This document shows positions 37,086-45,830 of a DNA stretch of 64,000 nt, piece by piece. The stretch covers positions 113,536 to 177,535 of the forward strand of contig NZ_PCDP01000019.1 of NCBI RefSeq assembly GCF_003240585.1. The letters run 5' to 3'. Each line of letters starts with the position of its first letter. The stretch's first letter is position 1. Below the pieces are notes generated by a model. The model did no database searches. It saw only the letters and a program-made list of their open reading frames with translations, and was not told where the DNA came from. The translations under genes were made by a program, and so were the position numbers. This DNA comes from Arminella tubonensis. GTDB taxonomy: Bacteria > Pseudomonadota > Alphaproteobacteria > Rhizobiales > Rhizobiaceae.

Positions 37086-38354
37086 CTAGCCACTAACATT
37101 GGCGACCTCCCTCAGGCCCTGCGGCACCTTGTCGGCGCGAACACTCGAAACAATTCCAAAGGTCATGATGAGTTGGCCTGCCAGCACCCCAATCGTTGCA
37201 TAGACGGGTCCGACCGTGAGCAGCAAGGCGACAACGCCTGCCACCGTCACAAGGCATGCCTTCATGCTCGCATCAGCAAGCTCGCGAAAGCGCCCCTCCG
37301 CCTGAAGAAAGACGTTGAGTGGCGTTTGTACGCACTGTACCAGGCAAATGATCGCCCAGAGCCCGAACGCCACCAGAACGAGCTTTATTTCGAGCCCGGG
37401 CTTGAACGCTATTCCGGGGTAAAAATGCAAGGTGGTCGCGGTTGCGACAATGGTCATCGCCCAGATCAGTACCAGCACGGCCGTAAAACGCACGGCGTAT
37501 CCGGTCGCGCGCGCGCGATCGTTCGCGGCAAATGCACGAGCCATGGCGGGCCGCTCGATCTGGGTCAGGGAGACCATGCAGACGCCGATCGGCCGAAGGA
37601 ACAGCATCGCCGCGGCGATGGGAGCGAAGGCCGCCGGACCGGCGATTAAGGTCACCAGATAGGAATGAGCATTGGCCGTGGCCTCCGTGGTCACCAGGCC
37701 GACCACCGCCCAACGCGACTGGTCCCTCCAGATTGGCCTGTACGCCGAAACCGTCGAGCGCCAGTCGCCTTCAAGGTGCCTACGCAGGAAAGACATGCCA
37801 AACGGGATCATCCCGGCAGTCCCGGCCGCCACGAAGATCATGGATGCGGACGCCAGCGACAAGCCTTGAAACCAGGAAAGGCCGAGGCCGATAAGAAGCG
37901 CCACTGAATAGGCGATATCCGATGCAGCTGCCTTGACTGGCTTGTGGGTTGCGTACGCTTCCGTGCGACCGAACCACCGTATCGTGAAAAGCGCACTTGC
38001 CAACGCGAAGCACACTGCTATCAGCCAACTGGTGCTCCCGATCCAAAATGCCGCCGCTGCAGCGAGCGCACCGTTCAAGAGAGCAAGTCCGGCATTCACA
38101 GCGAAGAAGCAGGCAGTTGAATTCTCATCCTGGGAACCAGCACTGATCGCTACGGTGTAGGGCGCCGCCACCACCGAATTGCACAGACCGGAGCCAAATT
38201 GCATCAGCGTCAACAGGAATGCTATCAACCCAAACTCGGCAGATCCCAAGCTGTGGAGAACGGCAAGCTGAATGAGAAGATGGCTGGCCGATACAACAGC
38301 CGTTGCAAACGTCGCTAGCCCATAATTGCCGATCAGCAGAAAAGTGTTTTTCAT
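37086..38354 (-). CDS. Second Wzx-like membrane protein
   Basis: A 422-residue protein with about twelve helices, resembling polysaccharide flippases (MATE/PST group): MKNTFLLIGNYGLATFATAV and SLGSAEFGLIAFLLTLMQFG. It differs strongly from the flippase at 34738-36189. Two flippase-like genes in one operon is unusual. One may serve a second substrate, or it may act as an accessory membrane protein. It lies 57 bp upstream of the GT-A gene. Confidence 0.8.
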   Translation of the reverse strand: MKNTFLLIGNYGLATFATAVVSASHLLIQLAVLHSLGSAEFGLIAFLLTLMQFGSGLCNSVVAAPYTVAISAGSQDENSTACFFAVNAGLALLNGALAAAAAFWIGSTSWLIAVCFALASALFTIRWFGRTEAYATHKPVKAAASDIAYSVALLIGLGLSWFQGLSLASASMIFVAAGTAGMIPFGMSFLRRHLEGDWRSTVSAYRPIWRDQSRWAVVGLVTTEATANAHSYLVTLIAGPAAFAPIAAAMLFLRPIGVCMVSLTQIERPAMARAFAANDRARATGYAVRFTAVLVLIWAMTIVATATTLHFYPGIAFKPGLEIKLVLVAFGLWAIICLVQCVQTPLNVFLQAEGRFRELADASMKACLVTVAGVVALLLTVGPVYATIGVLAGQLIMTFGIVSSVRADKVPQGLREVANVSG

Positions 38355-38739
38355 TCATATGGCCGGGTTGATGCTTATTCTTCATATTGCACATCCATGC
38401 TGCAATGCAACAAAGCGAGACTGCTTTTACAGAGATAATTTCGAGTTTTCGTTATCTCGAAGAGACTAACGTGATCAGCCTTCATTGGGCTGACTATATT
38501 CTCGCGAATAACGGATACCGCGAGACTAATACGAACTGATTGACGCCAACCAATACGGCAACAGACTAGAGCTTCGGTTGCCTCATCTCGCCTTTTGCAC
38601 AGGAAACTTGGCGAAGGCGACCTCTTTCCACTCGAAGTGACTTCGTCGTTCCAAGCATTGACGAGGAAACTTGACCTTCCCTTCGAGTTCAATCGACTTT
38701 TGTGCTCGCCCCATCGGATCGATCGGCGAGCAAAATAGT
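38355..38739. other. Intergenic stretch in the polysaccharide operon
   Basis: No gene is supported. A minus-strand frame of 122 codons is open but has an unlikely composition. A promoter for the flippase gene could lie here. Confidence 0.35.
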
Positions 38740-39045
38740 TCACACCTCTCCCAATCTCATGCGCCTTAGGCGAAGTCGAAATGCGATGCCCGTCGCGCTG
38801 AAACGGGAGATCGGTGTCCCGAGTACAATTCTCAGATGTTCATCGTACAAGACGCCAGGGGCTGCATGGGAGATGATTTCCTCTGGTATCGATGGTGGCA
38901 CATCGCCATAGATGCGAAGACCACCGGTACGCATTTCAAGGGCGAGGTGTCGGCGTGAACGGTCGTAGTATAGCCTGCGAAGAACTCTAGATCGCAGCTC
39001 TACCTTCAGGATTCCTGCAATGGTTGTTTGCTGAACAATTTCCAT
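38740..39045 (-). CDS. KTSC-like small protein
   Basis: A 101-residue soluble protein. The centre reads VLRRLYYDRSRRHLALEM, RIYGDVPPSIPEEI and PGVLYDEHLR, a pattern resembling the KTSC domain (a hydrophobic YD strand, a GG turn, then YxxVP). The domain is found alone or fused to lysyl-tRNA synthetase, but its function is unclear. It sits between the ExoY-like and second Wzx-like genes, so it may be part of the operon. ATG at 39045 or 39051 could be the start. Confidence 0.6.
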   Translation of the reverse strand: MEIVQQTTIAGILKVELRSRVLRRLYYDRSRRHLALEMRTGGLRIYGDVPPSIPEEIISHAAPGVLYDEHLRIVLGTPISRFSATGIAFRLRLRRMRLGEV

Positions 39046-39195
39046 TGTCACGAAATTCCAAATTCAGTCTTGGTCGTCAAGCGAATGCCCTTGGTTTGGT
39101 TACCCGGTAAGGTTAGCAGCCATTCCCGGTTCAATAATTCAAACCGCCAAAGTCGACCGCAGCGGCATGTCCGTGTTCGGTTATGATCTTCAATG

Positions 39196-39924
39196 CTAGA
39201 AGCCCTGGCCGCCACGCAGTTCGTTCGCTATCGTCCCAATCAGGATCTTCACATCCAGTAGCAGAGAGAAATTCCGGACGTAACGAAGGTCCGAAGCGAT
39301 GCGCGCGCGCGCTTTTGCCGCCTTGTCCGTCGGTCCACGCAAACCGCGCATTTGGGCAAGACCGGTCAATCCTGGACGCATCGAATGCCGGTTGTGATAT
39401 TCGGGCACGAGCTCCTCATAAAGCATCCCTCCAGCCAGCATCCCGATCGCATGGCAACGCGGACCAACGAGGGACATATCGCCGCGCAGGACATTGTATA
39501 TCTGCGGAAGTTCGTCGAGGTTCGTTCGCCGAAGAAGAGCGCCTACTCTCGTTATTCTTGGATCGCCTTTGATCGTTTGGGCAACGCCGGTAGGATCACC
39601 TAGGTCCGAGCGCATCGAGCGGAACTTAAAAACAAGAATTTTTCTGCCGTCCTTCCCCCAACGGATCTGTGAAAATAGCGGCGACCCTTTGCTTTCCACG
39701 CGTATAGCAACTGCGATAACGACCAGCAGGGGCGCCAATATCAAAAGAGCGGCTGCGGAAAGGACGATATCCATCGCCCGCTTTCCCAGCAGGTGAATGT
39801 AGCGCTTTTCGCCGGATTCCCTAAACCTCCCGGTAGGAGCCGACAGGATCGGCTTTACATCGCGCCCGACAAATGCCGACGGGAATGTTTCTGCGCTATT
39901 ACTTTCTCGTACAGCAATATACAC
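39196..39924 (-). CDS. exoY: ExoY-type undecaprenyl-phosphate sugar-1-phosphate transferase
   Basis: A 242-residue inner membrane enzyme of the bacterial sugar transferase family. One membrane helix (about residues 50-75) precedes the catalytic domain, which contains KRAMDIVLSAAALLILAP, PLFSQIRWGKDGR, FKFRSMRSD, TNLDELPQIYNVLRGDMSLV and the end HSMRPGLTGLAQMRGLRG. It transfers a sugar 1-phosphate, galactose or glucose in relatives, to undecaprenyl phosphate, the first step of repeat-unit assembly. It is the expected target of the ExoX-like protein at 17315-17614. Confidence 0.92.
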   Translation of the reverse strand: MYIAVRESNSAETFPSAFVGRDVKPILSAPTGRFRESGEKRYIHLLGKRAMDIVLSAAALLILAPLLVVIAVAIRVESKGSPLFSQIRWGKDGRKILVFKFRSMRSDLGDPTGVAQTIKGDPRITRVGALLRRTNLDELPQIYNVLRGDMSLVGPRCHAIGMLAGGMLYEELVPEYHNRHSMRPGLTGLAQMRGLRGPTDKAAKARARIASDLRYVRNFSLLLDVKILIGTIANELRGGQGF

Positions 39925-40156
39925 TTTGAGCTCCGTTATGACGGGATCGCTAAATCAGATGCTTTCAGTACAAAGAACGTAACGTGACGCCGCTCCTTGT
40001 AAGACTCGCTAACTTAAGGGGAACCTTTTCGCACCTACTCGACGCCTACCACTGTCCCGCAACGGGCTTCTCGCATGAACCGATCCGGCGAAGCGATGGC
40101 ATGCAGCACGTAGGAAATTCGAACACGAAACCGCCCAGAGAACTGCGACATACCAG

Positions 40157-40942
40157 TCAGGCTCCCGCGGTTCTTCCAGGCTTGATCTGGTCACCCGTTC
40201 TTGCCAGTAAGAGGAACAGGGCAATCGGCGTTGTTGAAAGATAACGCCACAAGAGCTTCCTTGGCTGAGTTATCATTCGGTGCATCCATTCTGTACCAGT
40301 TCGCTGCATCCAAACTGGTGCGCGCGCGTATGAACCCGTCACATAATTGAAACATCCGCCACAGGTTACGAGCCATTCGGCAGAAATCCTTTCGCGGTTG
40401 CGAACACAGAAAGCTTGCTCTTTAGGCTTTCCAAGGCCAACCCAAACGATGTCGGCACCCGAAGCATTGATCTCGTTGCATACGTCAGCCTCTTCAGTGG
40501 CTGAAAAATAGCCATTTCTCATACCGACAATGACCAACGAAGGATAAAGGCGCTGCATCTTTTGCGCGCATGCCGTGACGATTTCTTGGCTCCCGCCGAA
40601 CAAAAAGAATGTCTTCCCACTGCGTTGCGCCGCTTCGGCGACGTCATGAAACAGATCCGTCGTGGCACTTCGCTCGGGCACGGGTGACTTGGTCAATATT
40701 TTGGAGGCAGTAACCAGAGGCTGGCCGTCGGCATGGATAATATCGGCTGCGTTCAAATCTTCGCGGTATTTCTTGTCGAACAGCGACATTGCAAGACCGT
40801 GGCCATTGATATCAAACAGTAATCTCGGGCGGGCCACATTGTGAGACTTGCTATCGACAAGCATGAGGTCGACTAGGTCGTTGCGCGAAACGCAGGCTGT
40901 CGAAACCCCGCCAATAGTTACTCGATGAATCTCTGCCGCCAT
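40157..40942 (-). CDS. WecG/TagA/CpsF-family glycosyltransferase (GT26)
   Basis: A 261-residue enzyme of the WecG/TagA family. The catalytic and acceptor-site motifs are FDINGHGLAMSLFDKKYREDL, NAADIIHADGQPLV, FLFGGSQEIV and VWVGLGKPKEQAF, followed by GGCFNYVTGSYARAPVWMQ and the basic C-terminal helix that binds the membrane (TEWMHRMITQPRKLLWRYL). It probably adds the second sugar onto the undecaprenyl-linked first sugar. It is the first recognised large gene of the minus-strand operon. Confidence 0.92.
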   Translation of the reverse strand: MAAEIHRVTIGGVSTACVSRNDLVDLMLVDSKSHNVARPRLLFDINGHGLAMSLFDKKYREDLNAADIIHADGQPLVTASKILTKSPVPERSATTDLFHDVAEAAQRSGKTFFLFGGSQEIVTACAQKMQRLYPSLVIVGMRNGYFSATEEADVCNEINASGADIVWVGLGKPKEQAFCVRNRERISAEWLVTCGGCFNYVTGSYARAPVWMQRTGTEWMHRMITQPRKLLWRYLSTTPIALFLLLARTGDQIKPGRTAGA

Positions 40943-41564
40943 TTTTTCCCCGGTGCGTTCTTGTAAACATTTGTCGCGGCCAGCCGTCTCGTGGTTAACC
41001 GCGACGCATGGTTACGAAAAAGTTAACTGGACTTTGCCAAATCGTTTCTCGCAGCGCAACCCGGTTGCCAAGCTTTTTTTGCATTGCAACAAGAATATCG
41101 CTATGCGCGCTGAGATTTGGGCCAAAAGATCGACTCAAGCGATCTAAAGTGGTGATGAAAGCGCTAAAGGTTTTCCTGACTTACTATTATTTTTGTCCCA
41201 GATTGCTACTCTAGTTGAGAATCGGAATATTGCTCTACTTAAGGGGGTCAAGAACAAAATCGACCTCTGAAACTCTTACAAAGAAGTGCGGGCGCACAGG
41301 CGCCGGGGCACACGACAAGAACCAGCGCATCAACAGCAGGGGTAGTTGTTTAAGCGCTCCGCTTTCGAGCGTATCCGGCGAGAGCTCAGATATAGCCGGC
41401 GATTTTGAAGGGAGTTTTGGAGTTGAACTCCAGGGGGAAGCGGTTGAGACAGGCGACTGACTGACACGCCCATTCAAGCCGCTTCGCAAGTCCGTGCGAA
41501 TTGCCTAGCCAGACGATGTGAGGAAATTTCGCCGTCCCGCGCATTGGGCTGCGGTACCGTGAAT
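40943..41564. promoter_or_regulatory. Leader region upstream of the polysaccharide operon
   Basis: No gene of known family is supported. The stretch 41000-41220 is AT-rich with T-runs and could hold the operon promoter. On the minus strand it follows the tiny membrane protein C, so that gene and the operon may share control. Confidence 0.4.
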
Positions 41565-41705
41565 TTAATGCGTGCTTGCGGTTTCTTGCCGATCGATTCC
41601 CGCATCGAATTGGCCAGCAACCCATCTGCCGCTTCCGACGATGCCGCCCCACATAGCGACGGAAACTCCAACCGCGGCAAGTAGTGACTTTAATCTTAAA
41701 CTCAA
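41565..41705 (-). CDS. Tiny membrane protein, family member C
   Basis: A 46-residue protein from TTG at 41705 with GGAG 8 nt ahead. It starts SLRLKSLLAAVGVSVAMWGG after the initiator and has one helix (about residues 7-30). It aligns to members A and B at R4, L5, K6, L8, L9, A11, S15 and W19 without gaps. It is on the same strand as, and about 620 bp upstream of, the WecG-type gene. Confidence 0.65.
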   Translation of the reverse strand: MSLRLKSLLAAVGVSVAMWGGIVGSGRWVAGQFDAGIDRQETASTH

Positions 41706-42019
41706 TTGTCCATCTCCTTCCACGGCTCACCTTCGATCGTGATGCCGTCGCCCCCAAACGCTATTCTCCTCCTGCTACCAATTCCTTTATCACTTTAGTC
41801 CGCGTCGATAGAAGGTTAATTTAGAGTTAGCTCGTACTAATCTGTCCTGAAATGCTCTGGATTAATCCGATACTGCCCCTTATAGGGAATATCTGCCTCA
41901 AGCGCGGTCCTAAGACTTTTAACACAACAATCCACGTTGTCGGCTGATCGTTCGCTGAACCATCCGCTGTTGCCGCTGGAATCAATCTTCGCTCAACGAA
42001 TTCCTGAGGAGCTGAATCT
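41706..42019. other. Divergent promoter region between tiny protein C and the GH16 gene
   Basis: No gene is supported in these 314 bp, which should hold the promoters of both flanking genes. Confidence 0.4.
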
Positions 42020-42799
42020 TTGCGCGATTTAACCCAAGTGCTTCTGCTCGTTGTGCTGTGCATTCTTGCAGACAATGACGTTTTTGCTGCGAGTTTTGTG
42101 CCTATATGGCGTGACGATTTCGACGGTCCTTCGATGAGCAAATTGGACAGGACGAAGTGGGTCTATGAGGTTGGCTACGGTAACAGCCTCTGGGGAAACA
42201 ACGAATATCAAACCTATACGGATCAAATTGGTAACATCAGACAGGATGGCCAAGGGCACCTTGTGGTCACGGCACGCAAGGAGTCCGATGGGCGTTACAC
42301 GTCCGGCCGCATCAAGACCAAAGGCCGCTTTGCTCTCAAATTCGGGAAATTCGAGGCCCGCATAAAGATCCCCCGCGGCCCTGGCCTCCTCCCCGCCTTT
42401 TGGCTTATGGGAAGTGTGGGTCAATGGCCGGACAATGGCGAGATCGATATTATGGAAAATGTCGGCCAGTCCCCGAGCACCGTGTTCAGCAACCTACACG
42501 CCCCCGGTTACACCGCCGTCGGCGATCAGACAGTTCCGCGCGATCTTTCGGACGATTTCCACGTTTACGCGATCGAATGGACACCGGGGCGGGTTTCTTG
42601 GCTGCTGGACAACGTCGTCTACAAAACCGTCACCAAAGATGACATTCCCGCAGGGAAAAGGTGGGTGTTCGACGACCAGCCATTTTACATGCTGTTGAAT
42701 GTGGCGGTGGGCGGAGATTGGCCGGGTCCACCAGTCGACAACGCCTTGCCTCAGGACATGGTTGTAGATTGGGTGAAGGTCTCGGCTTATACGCCTTGA
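42020..42799 (+). CDS. Secreted GH16 beta-glucanase (ExoK-like)
   Basis: A 259-residue glycoside hydrolase family 16 enzyme. A signal peptide (about residues 1-24) is followed by the beta-jelly-roll catalytic domain with the ExDxxE motif GEIDIMENVG (E141, D143, E146). TTG at 42020 follows a clear AGGAG. Relatives such as ExoK and ExsH cut nascent succinoglycan or other beta-glucans at internal sites. With the GH10 enzyme it gives the locus two secreted polymer-cutting enzymes. Tryptophans around WLLDNVVYKT and the C-terminal WVKVSAYTP are typical. Confidence 0.92.
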   Translation: MRDLTQVLLLVVLCILADNDVFAASFVPIWRDDFDGPSMSKLDRTKWVYEVGYGNSLWGNNEYQTYTDQIGNIRQDGQGHLVVTARKESDGRYTSGRIKTKGRFALKFGKFEARIKIPRGPGLLPAFWLMGSVGQWPDNGEIDIMENVGQSPSTVFSNLHAPGYTAVGDQTVPRDLSDDFHVYAIEWTPGRVSWLLDNVVYKTVTKDDIPAGKRWVFDDQPFYMLLNVAVGGDWPGPPVDNALPQDMVVDWVKVSAYTP

Positions 42800-43104
42800 G
42801 TGGAGAGAAGCGAAAGTTCGGCTCAGCGCGGCAACCGACCGTTCCGTGGGCGAACTATTCTTAAAACTCCGTACTGAGACACGTTTCACCGCTGTGTTGA
42901 GAACACATCGATTCTACGACCTTCGACAGCAATGGCAGAAGAAACCTAAACATCCCGTCTGGTTCATGGCAGGCATATGACTTCGAGCAGGTCTCGTCCT
43001 GGCCTGATTGCTGGATCCTCGCGTTCATCGCTGCAAAAGCGTTGAGGTCGGGAGATGGTAAACAAAATCTTGACCCATTTCGGGACGCCTGTAATGTTGC
43101 CGAT
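42800..43104. other. Intergenic stretch
   Basis: Nothing recognised; no ribosome site or repeat of note. Confidence 0.4.
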
Positions 43105-43296
43105 ATGACAACTCAGATACCGCCGCCCGTTCTCGCAAACAAGCTTGCCTCCTTCATTATGGTGGAGATAGGTGTCCTATGCGTTTATTTGATCGGCCTA
43201 TTGGGTTTGATCATTTGTCTTCCGGCGCTGACGTGGCGTGGCTTGCGCCGGATGTTGCCGCGGCCGCGCGGCTGGTCGTCCGGGACCAAAGCCTAG
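43105..43296 (+). CDS. Small membrane protein
   Basis: A 63-residue protein with a long hydrophobic stretch (about residues 14-44, FIMVEIGVLCVYLIGLLGLI) and a basic tail rich in Arg and Trp. The ATG at 43105 is the likely start, although no strong ribosome site is seen. It may be a two-helix membrane protein. No family is recognised. Confidence 0.5.
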   Translation: MTTQIPPPVLANKLASFIMVEIGVLCVYLIGLLGLIICLPALTWRGLRRMLPRPRGWSSGTKA

Positions 43297-43394
43297 TAAA
43301 ATTTAGCTGATTGCGATAGGTTATACCCGTCTATACCGAGATGAGACGATCGCGATCCTTCAGGAGTTTAGCGTCGCGGATCTAGCCGAAATCG

Positions 43395-43864
43395 CCCGGA
43401 AACCTCCAGGACCAAGTTTATCAAGTGTGACGCGGTCCCGCGGCCGATCGTAGGCAATATTGGGTGGGACGAGACGCGCAATCGCCGGCAGACCGGCGCG
43501 CCAAAGCACGCAGTCGCGCTGCTCTACCGTCAATCTCGGCGATTTGCGCCCGTGATACCCCTGACCGCTCCCAGAAGAACGGATGGCGCCGTACGCGAGA
43601 GAAATAGTTGTAGAGGATGGCGCAGCGATCGCGGGATATGACAGGCTTGCCGCGATGATATTGGCTGTCGGTGTCGCTGAAGATCACGGTTCCCGCGGGT
43701 CCGGTGCATGTCATGACGTCGCGGTCGCTAATCGGCCCGCCAAGTTTTTGCTCCAGCCTTTCCTGGCTGAGCACTGTTCGGGAAGGCTGGAAGCTGGGTT
43801 GGGAATCGTAGAGCCGCCACTGCCTGAAGATGCCCTGCCTGTCTTCGTCTTTCCGGACTCTCAA
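43395..43864 (-). pseudogene. Phytanoyl-CoA dioxygenase-like remnant
   Basis: The minus strand encodes the C-terminal half of a PhyH-like non-haem iron dioxygenase: CTGPAGTVIFSDTDSQYHRG followed by RDRCAILYNYFSR, with the distal histidine in YHRG. After about residue 120 the frame shifts; the continuation RLVPPNIAYDRPRDRVTLDK appears in another frame near 43400-43470. The N-terminal half is missing. It is a truncated, frameshifted remnant. Confidence 0.6.
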
Positions 43865-44457
43865 CCGGCATCGAACCGCTCAAGCATTCTTCTGATCTGC
43901 ACGTTTTGGGCACGAAGGGCCTCGGAAAGCATCTTCCTGAGTCGCCTATTTTCTAGATCGAGCGCTGCCACCTCTTGAAGAGAAACCGCTTCCGCGGCAG
44001 GCACTGACTGCGCGCTTAAATCCTCGTTGATGCGGTCCTCGCCATTGATCGCTTGGGTGACAGTATGGTGAGCACGCTTTCGAGCTGTGTCCTTCAATGG
44101 TTTGCGAGGCTGCTGCACTCTCTGGCTCACGGGTGCTTGCGCAATGGTGTCCACAGCCGCCAAATTGTCCTCACGCTGCTTCGGCGCCTTTGCCTCTTGC
44201 TCATCGACAGCCAGCAACGTCGTGCGTGCAGCGTCGGCTGCGCTGGCCGAGCCCAAATTCATCGGTTGAGGCGATATATGTCCATCATCAACTGACGAAC
44301 CGCGCGCTTCTTTTGGACCGAACAGATGCGGCGCGTCATCTTCCGCCTTGCGGACAAAAGCCTTGAGGTCGGTGTCGCCCCAGATCGACTTTGTCTCCGC
44401 TCTTTGCCGTCGTCCCGATTTGAATTCAACAACGAATTTCCGTTGTGGCGTTTTCAT
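43861..44457 (-). CDS. SyrB-associated putative regulator
   Basis: A 198-residue charged protein with no membrane segment. It starts MKTPQRKFVVEFKSGRRQ and its end (LENRRLRKMLSEALRAQNV) closely parallels the SyrB-like protein encoded upstream (LEQENLRLRKTLAEKLRAEN), a coiled-coil tail. The middle is low-complexity and probably disordered. The ATG at 44457 is chosen over the longer frame to 44553. It follows the SyrB-like gene on the same strand, so the two may act together. Function is unknown. Confidence 0.6.
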   Translation of the reverse strand: MKTPQRKFVVEFKSGRRQRAETKSIWGDTDLKAFVRKAEDDAPHLFGPKEARGSSVDDGHISPQPMNLGSASAADAARTTLLAVDEQEAKAPKQREDNLAAVDTIAQAPVSQRVQQPRKPLKDTARKRAHHTVTQAINGEDRINEDLSAQSVPAAEAVSLQEVAALDLENRRLRKMLSEALRAQNVQIRRMLERFDAG

Positions 44458-44615
44458 ATGCTGTTCAACCCGATCAATCCACACACACCCGCGCCGATTC
44501 GCGCGGCCGCGCTCGTGTGACGAACCTATATATTGTCTTAAGGCTCGGCTCAAATGGTGATTGACGGCAGTAATCTATCCGGAACCGGAACCGCTGAGGT
44601 GGTTCCTTCCTTGGA

Positions 44616-45083
44616 TTAGCTTAGTCCCAGCCTCTTGCGCAGGTCGGCATTTTCCGCACGCAACTTTTCCGCCAGGGTCTTACGGAGCCTCAGGTTCTCC
44701 TGTTCGAGCTGAACAAGATCTACCAGCTCATCGCCGGCAGGGGCGGGCCTGGGATCACTCTGCTCACCGGGGTTCGCGGTCCGTTTCCAGTTATAGTAGG
44801 TTTGCTCCGATATGCCGGCGGCCTTGACGGCGGCCTTGAGCGTGCTGACGCCTTTGTTGACCTGATCATTGATCGACGCGAGTTTCGCCACGCGTTCTTC
44901 GGCGCTATAGTTTTTGGCACGCGAGGTCTGGGGGGGTGCCGCCGCATTTGGAGCAGCTCGAACTGGTTGAACAGGCATCTTTTGACGCCGAGGCGATCTC
45001 TGCTTTTTGTCAGTCGTTGCCTTTGCCTCGGGATCCTTACCCGCGATCACGGCCATAGGTTCGACGTTATTCTCGTCTGCCAT
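44616..45083 (-). CDS. syrB: SyrB-family transcriptional regulator
   Basis: A 155-residue protein. A basic, Pro/Ala-rich N-terminus is followed by a helix-turn-helix of the transposase-like (HTH_Tnp_1) kind, YSAEERVAKLASINDQV and ISEQTYYNWKR, and a coiled-coil tail ending LRAENADLRKRLGLS. This layout and ending match SyrB proteins of Sinorhizobium, where syrB represses syrA and so limits exopolysaccharide I. Its presence next to a large exopolysaccharide locus is consistent with that role, but the local target is unknown. Confidence 0.78.
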   Translation of the reverse strand: MADENNVEPMAVIAGKDPEAKATTDKKQRSPRRQKMPVQPVRAAPNAAAPPQTSRAKNYSAEERVAKLASINDQVNKGVSTLKAAVKAAGISEQTYYNWKRTANPGEQSDPRPAPAGDELVDLVQLEQENLRLRKTLAEKLRAENADLRKRLGLS

Positions 45084-45805
45084 CAGTTAGCCCTCTTTAG
45101 CGATCGCCTGTTGTCGGCTGGGTGAACTTAAGAGTCAACATGAACCCGCCTGCTTCAGGCTTGCGCGCTGGGAAGGTCCGCCGTTTTGCTGTCATATTGA
45201 TGCCAAGAGTTCCTACAGTGGCCTTTCGAAAAGGCTCTGAAGGGCTGCGCCTGGAATCCGAGCTCGGAGCTAATTGCGAGCGGCATGCCCATGGCGACCT
45301 TTTCGGCGGGGTGCCGCAGAAAGATCATCCGCCCGTTCAGTGTGGTTGCATGGAATGTCACCCTTCAACCACTCCATGCCAATCGCGAACGCGGAGGGAG
45401 CTGTCATCTGTCATCAGCTTGGTGGTGTCGCCGGACGGAATTTAAATGATGCCGATGACCAGCAGTTTCCTGTGCGCGGTCACCGTTTTTGGCGTCGGCG
45501 CGGACTTCTGTTTGAAACTTGACGACGTTATCGTCCATGTAAAATGCCCACCAGATCAGGTTCCGATGTTATCGAGGCATGCTACCGGATGGATCTGACA
45601 TTCGCCGTCAATCTACGGTGACGCGACAATGCGAGACCTCGCGACACCAACGGCCATGTAAGGCCCGTATATGAAAAATAGAATGAGGCTGTGATGGCCG
45701 TAATTGGGTCAGATCGGTAAAAGCTTATTGAGTTGCTTAAGACGGTGCGAACGTTGCCACGAAGTCTTTGAATTTGATCGAGACTTGGCCATCTGCCAGT
45801 GAAAA
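45084..45805. other. Intergenic stretch upstream of the phosphatase gene
   Basis: No convincing gene. A 68-codon minus-strand frame near 45155-45361 is plausible in composition but has no family match. Confidence 0.35.
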
Positions 45806-45829
45806 AACGTTCTCCATCAGGAGAACGTT
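45806..45829 (+). promoter_or_regulatory. Perfect hairpin that covers the phosphatase ribosome site
   Basis: AACGTTCTCC at 45806-45815 and GGAGAACGTT at 45820-45829 form a 10-bp perfect stem with loop ATCA. The right arm contains the GGAG ribosome site of the gene starting at 45831, so in RNA the site would be hidden. It could instead be a DNA operator. Confidence 0.7.
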
Positions 45830-45830
45830 C

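Noticed and set aside
38375..38743. 122-codon minus-strand frame upstream of the second Wzx-like gene
   Set aside because: Unlikely composition and no ribosome site; treated as intergenic.
41235..41757. Three overlapping minus-strand frames of 68-123 codons
   Set aside because: The real gene here is the 46-residue tiny membrane protein C in another frame, supported by its ribosome site and its two relatives.
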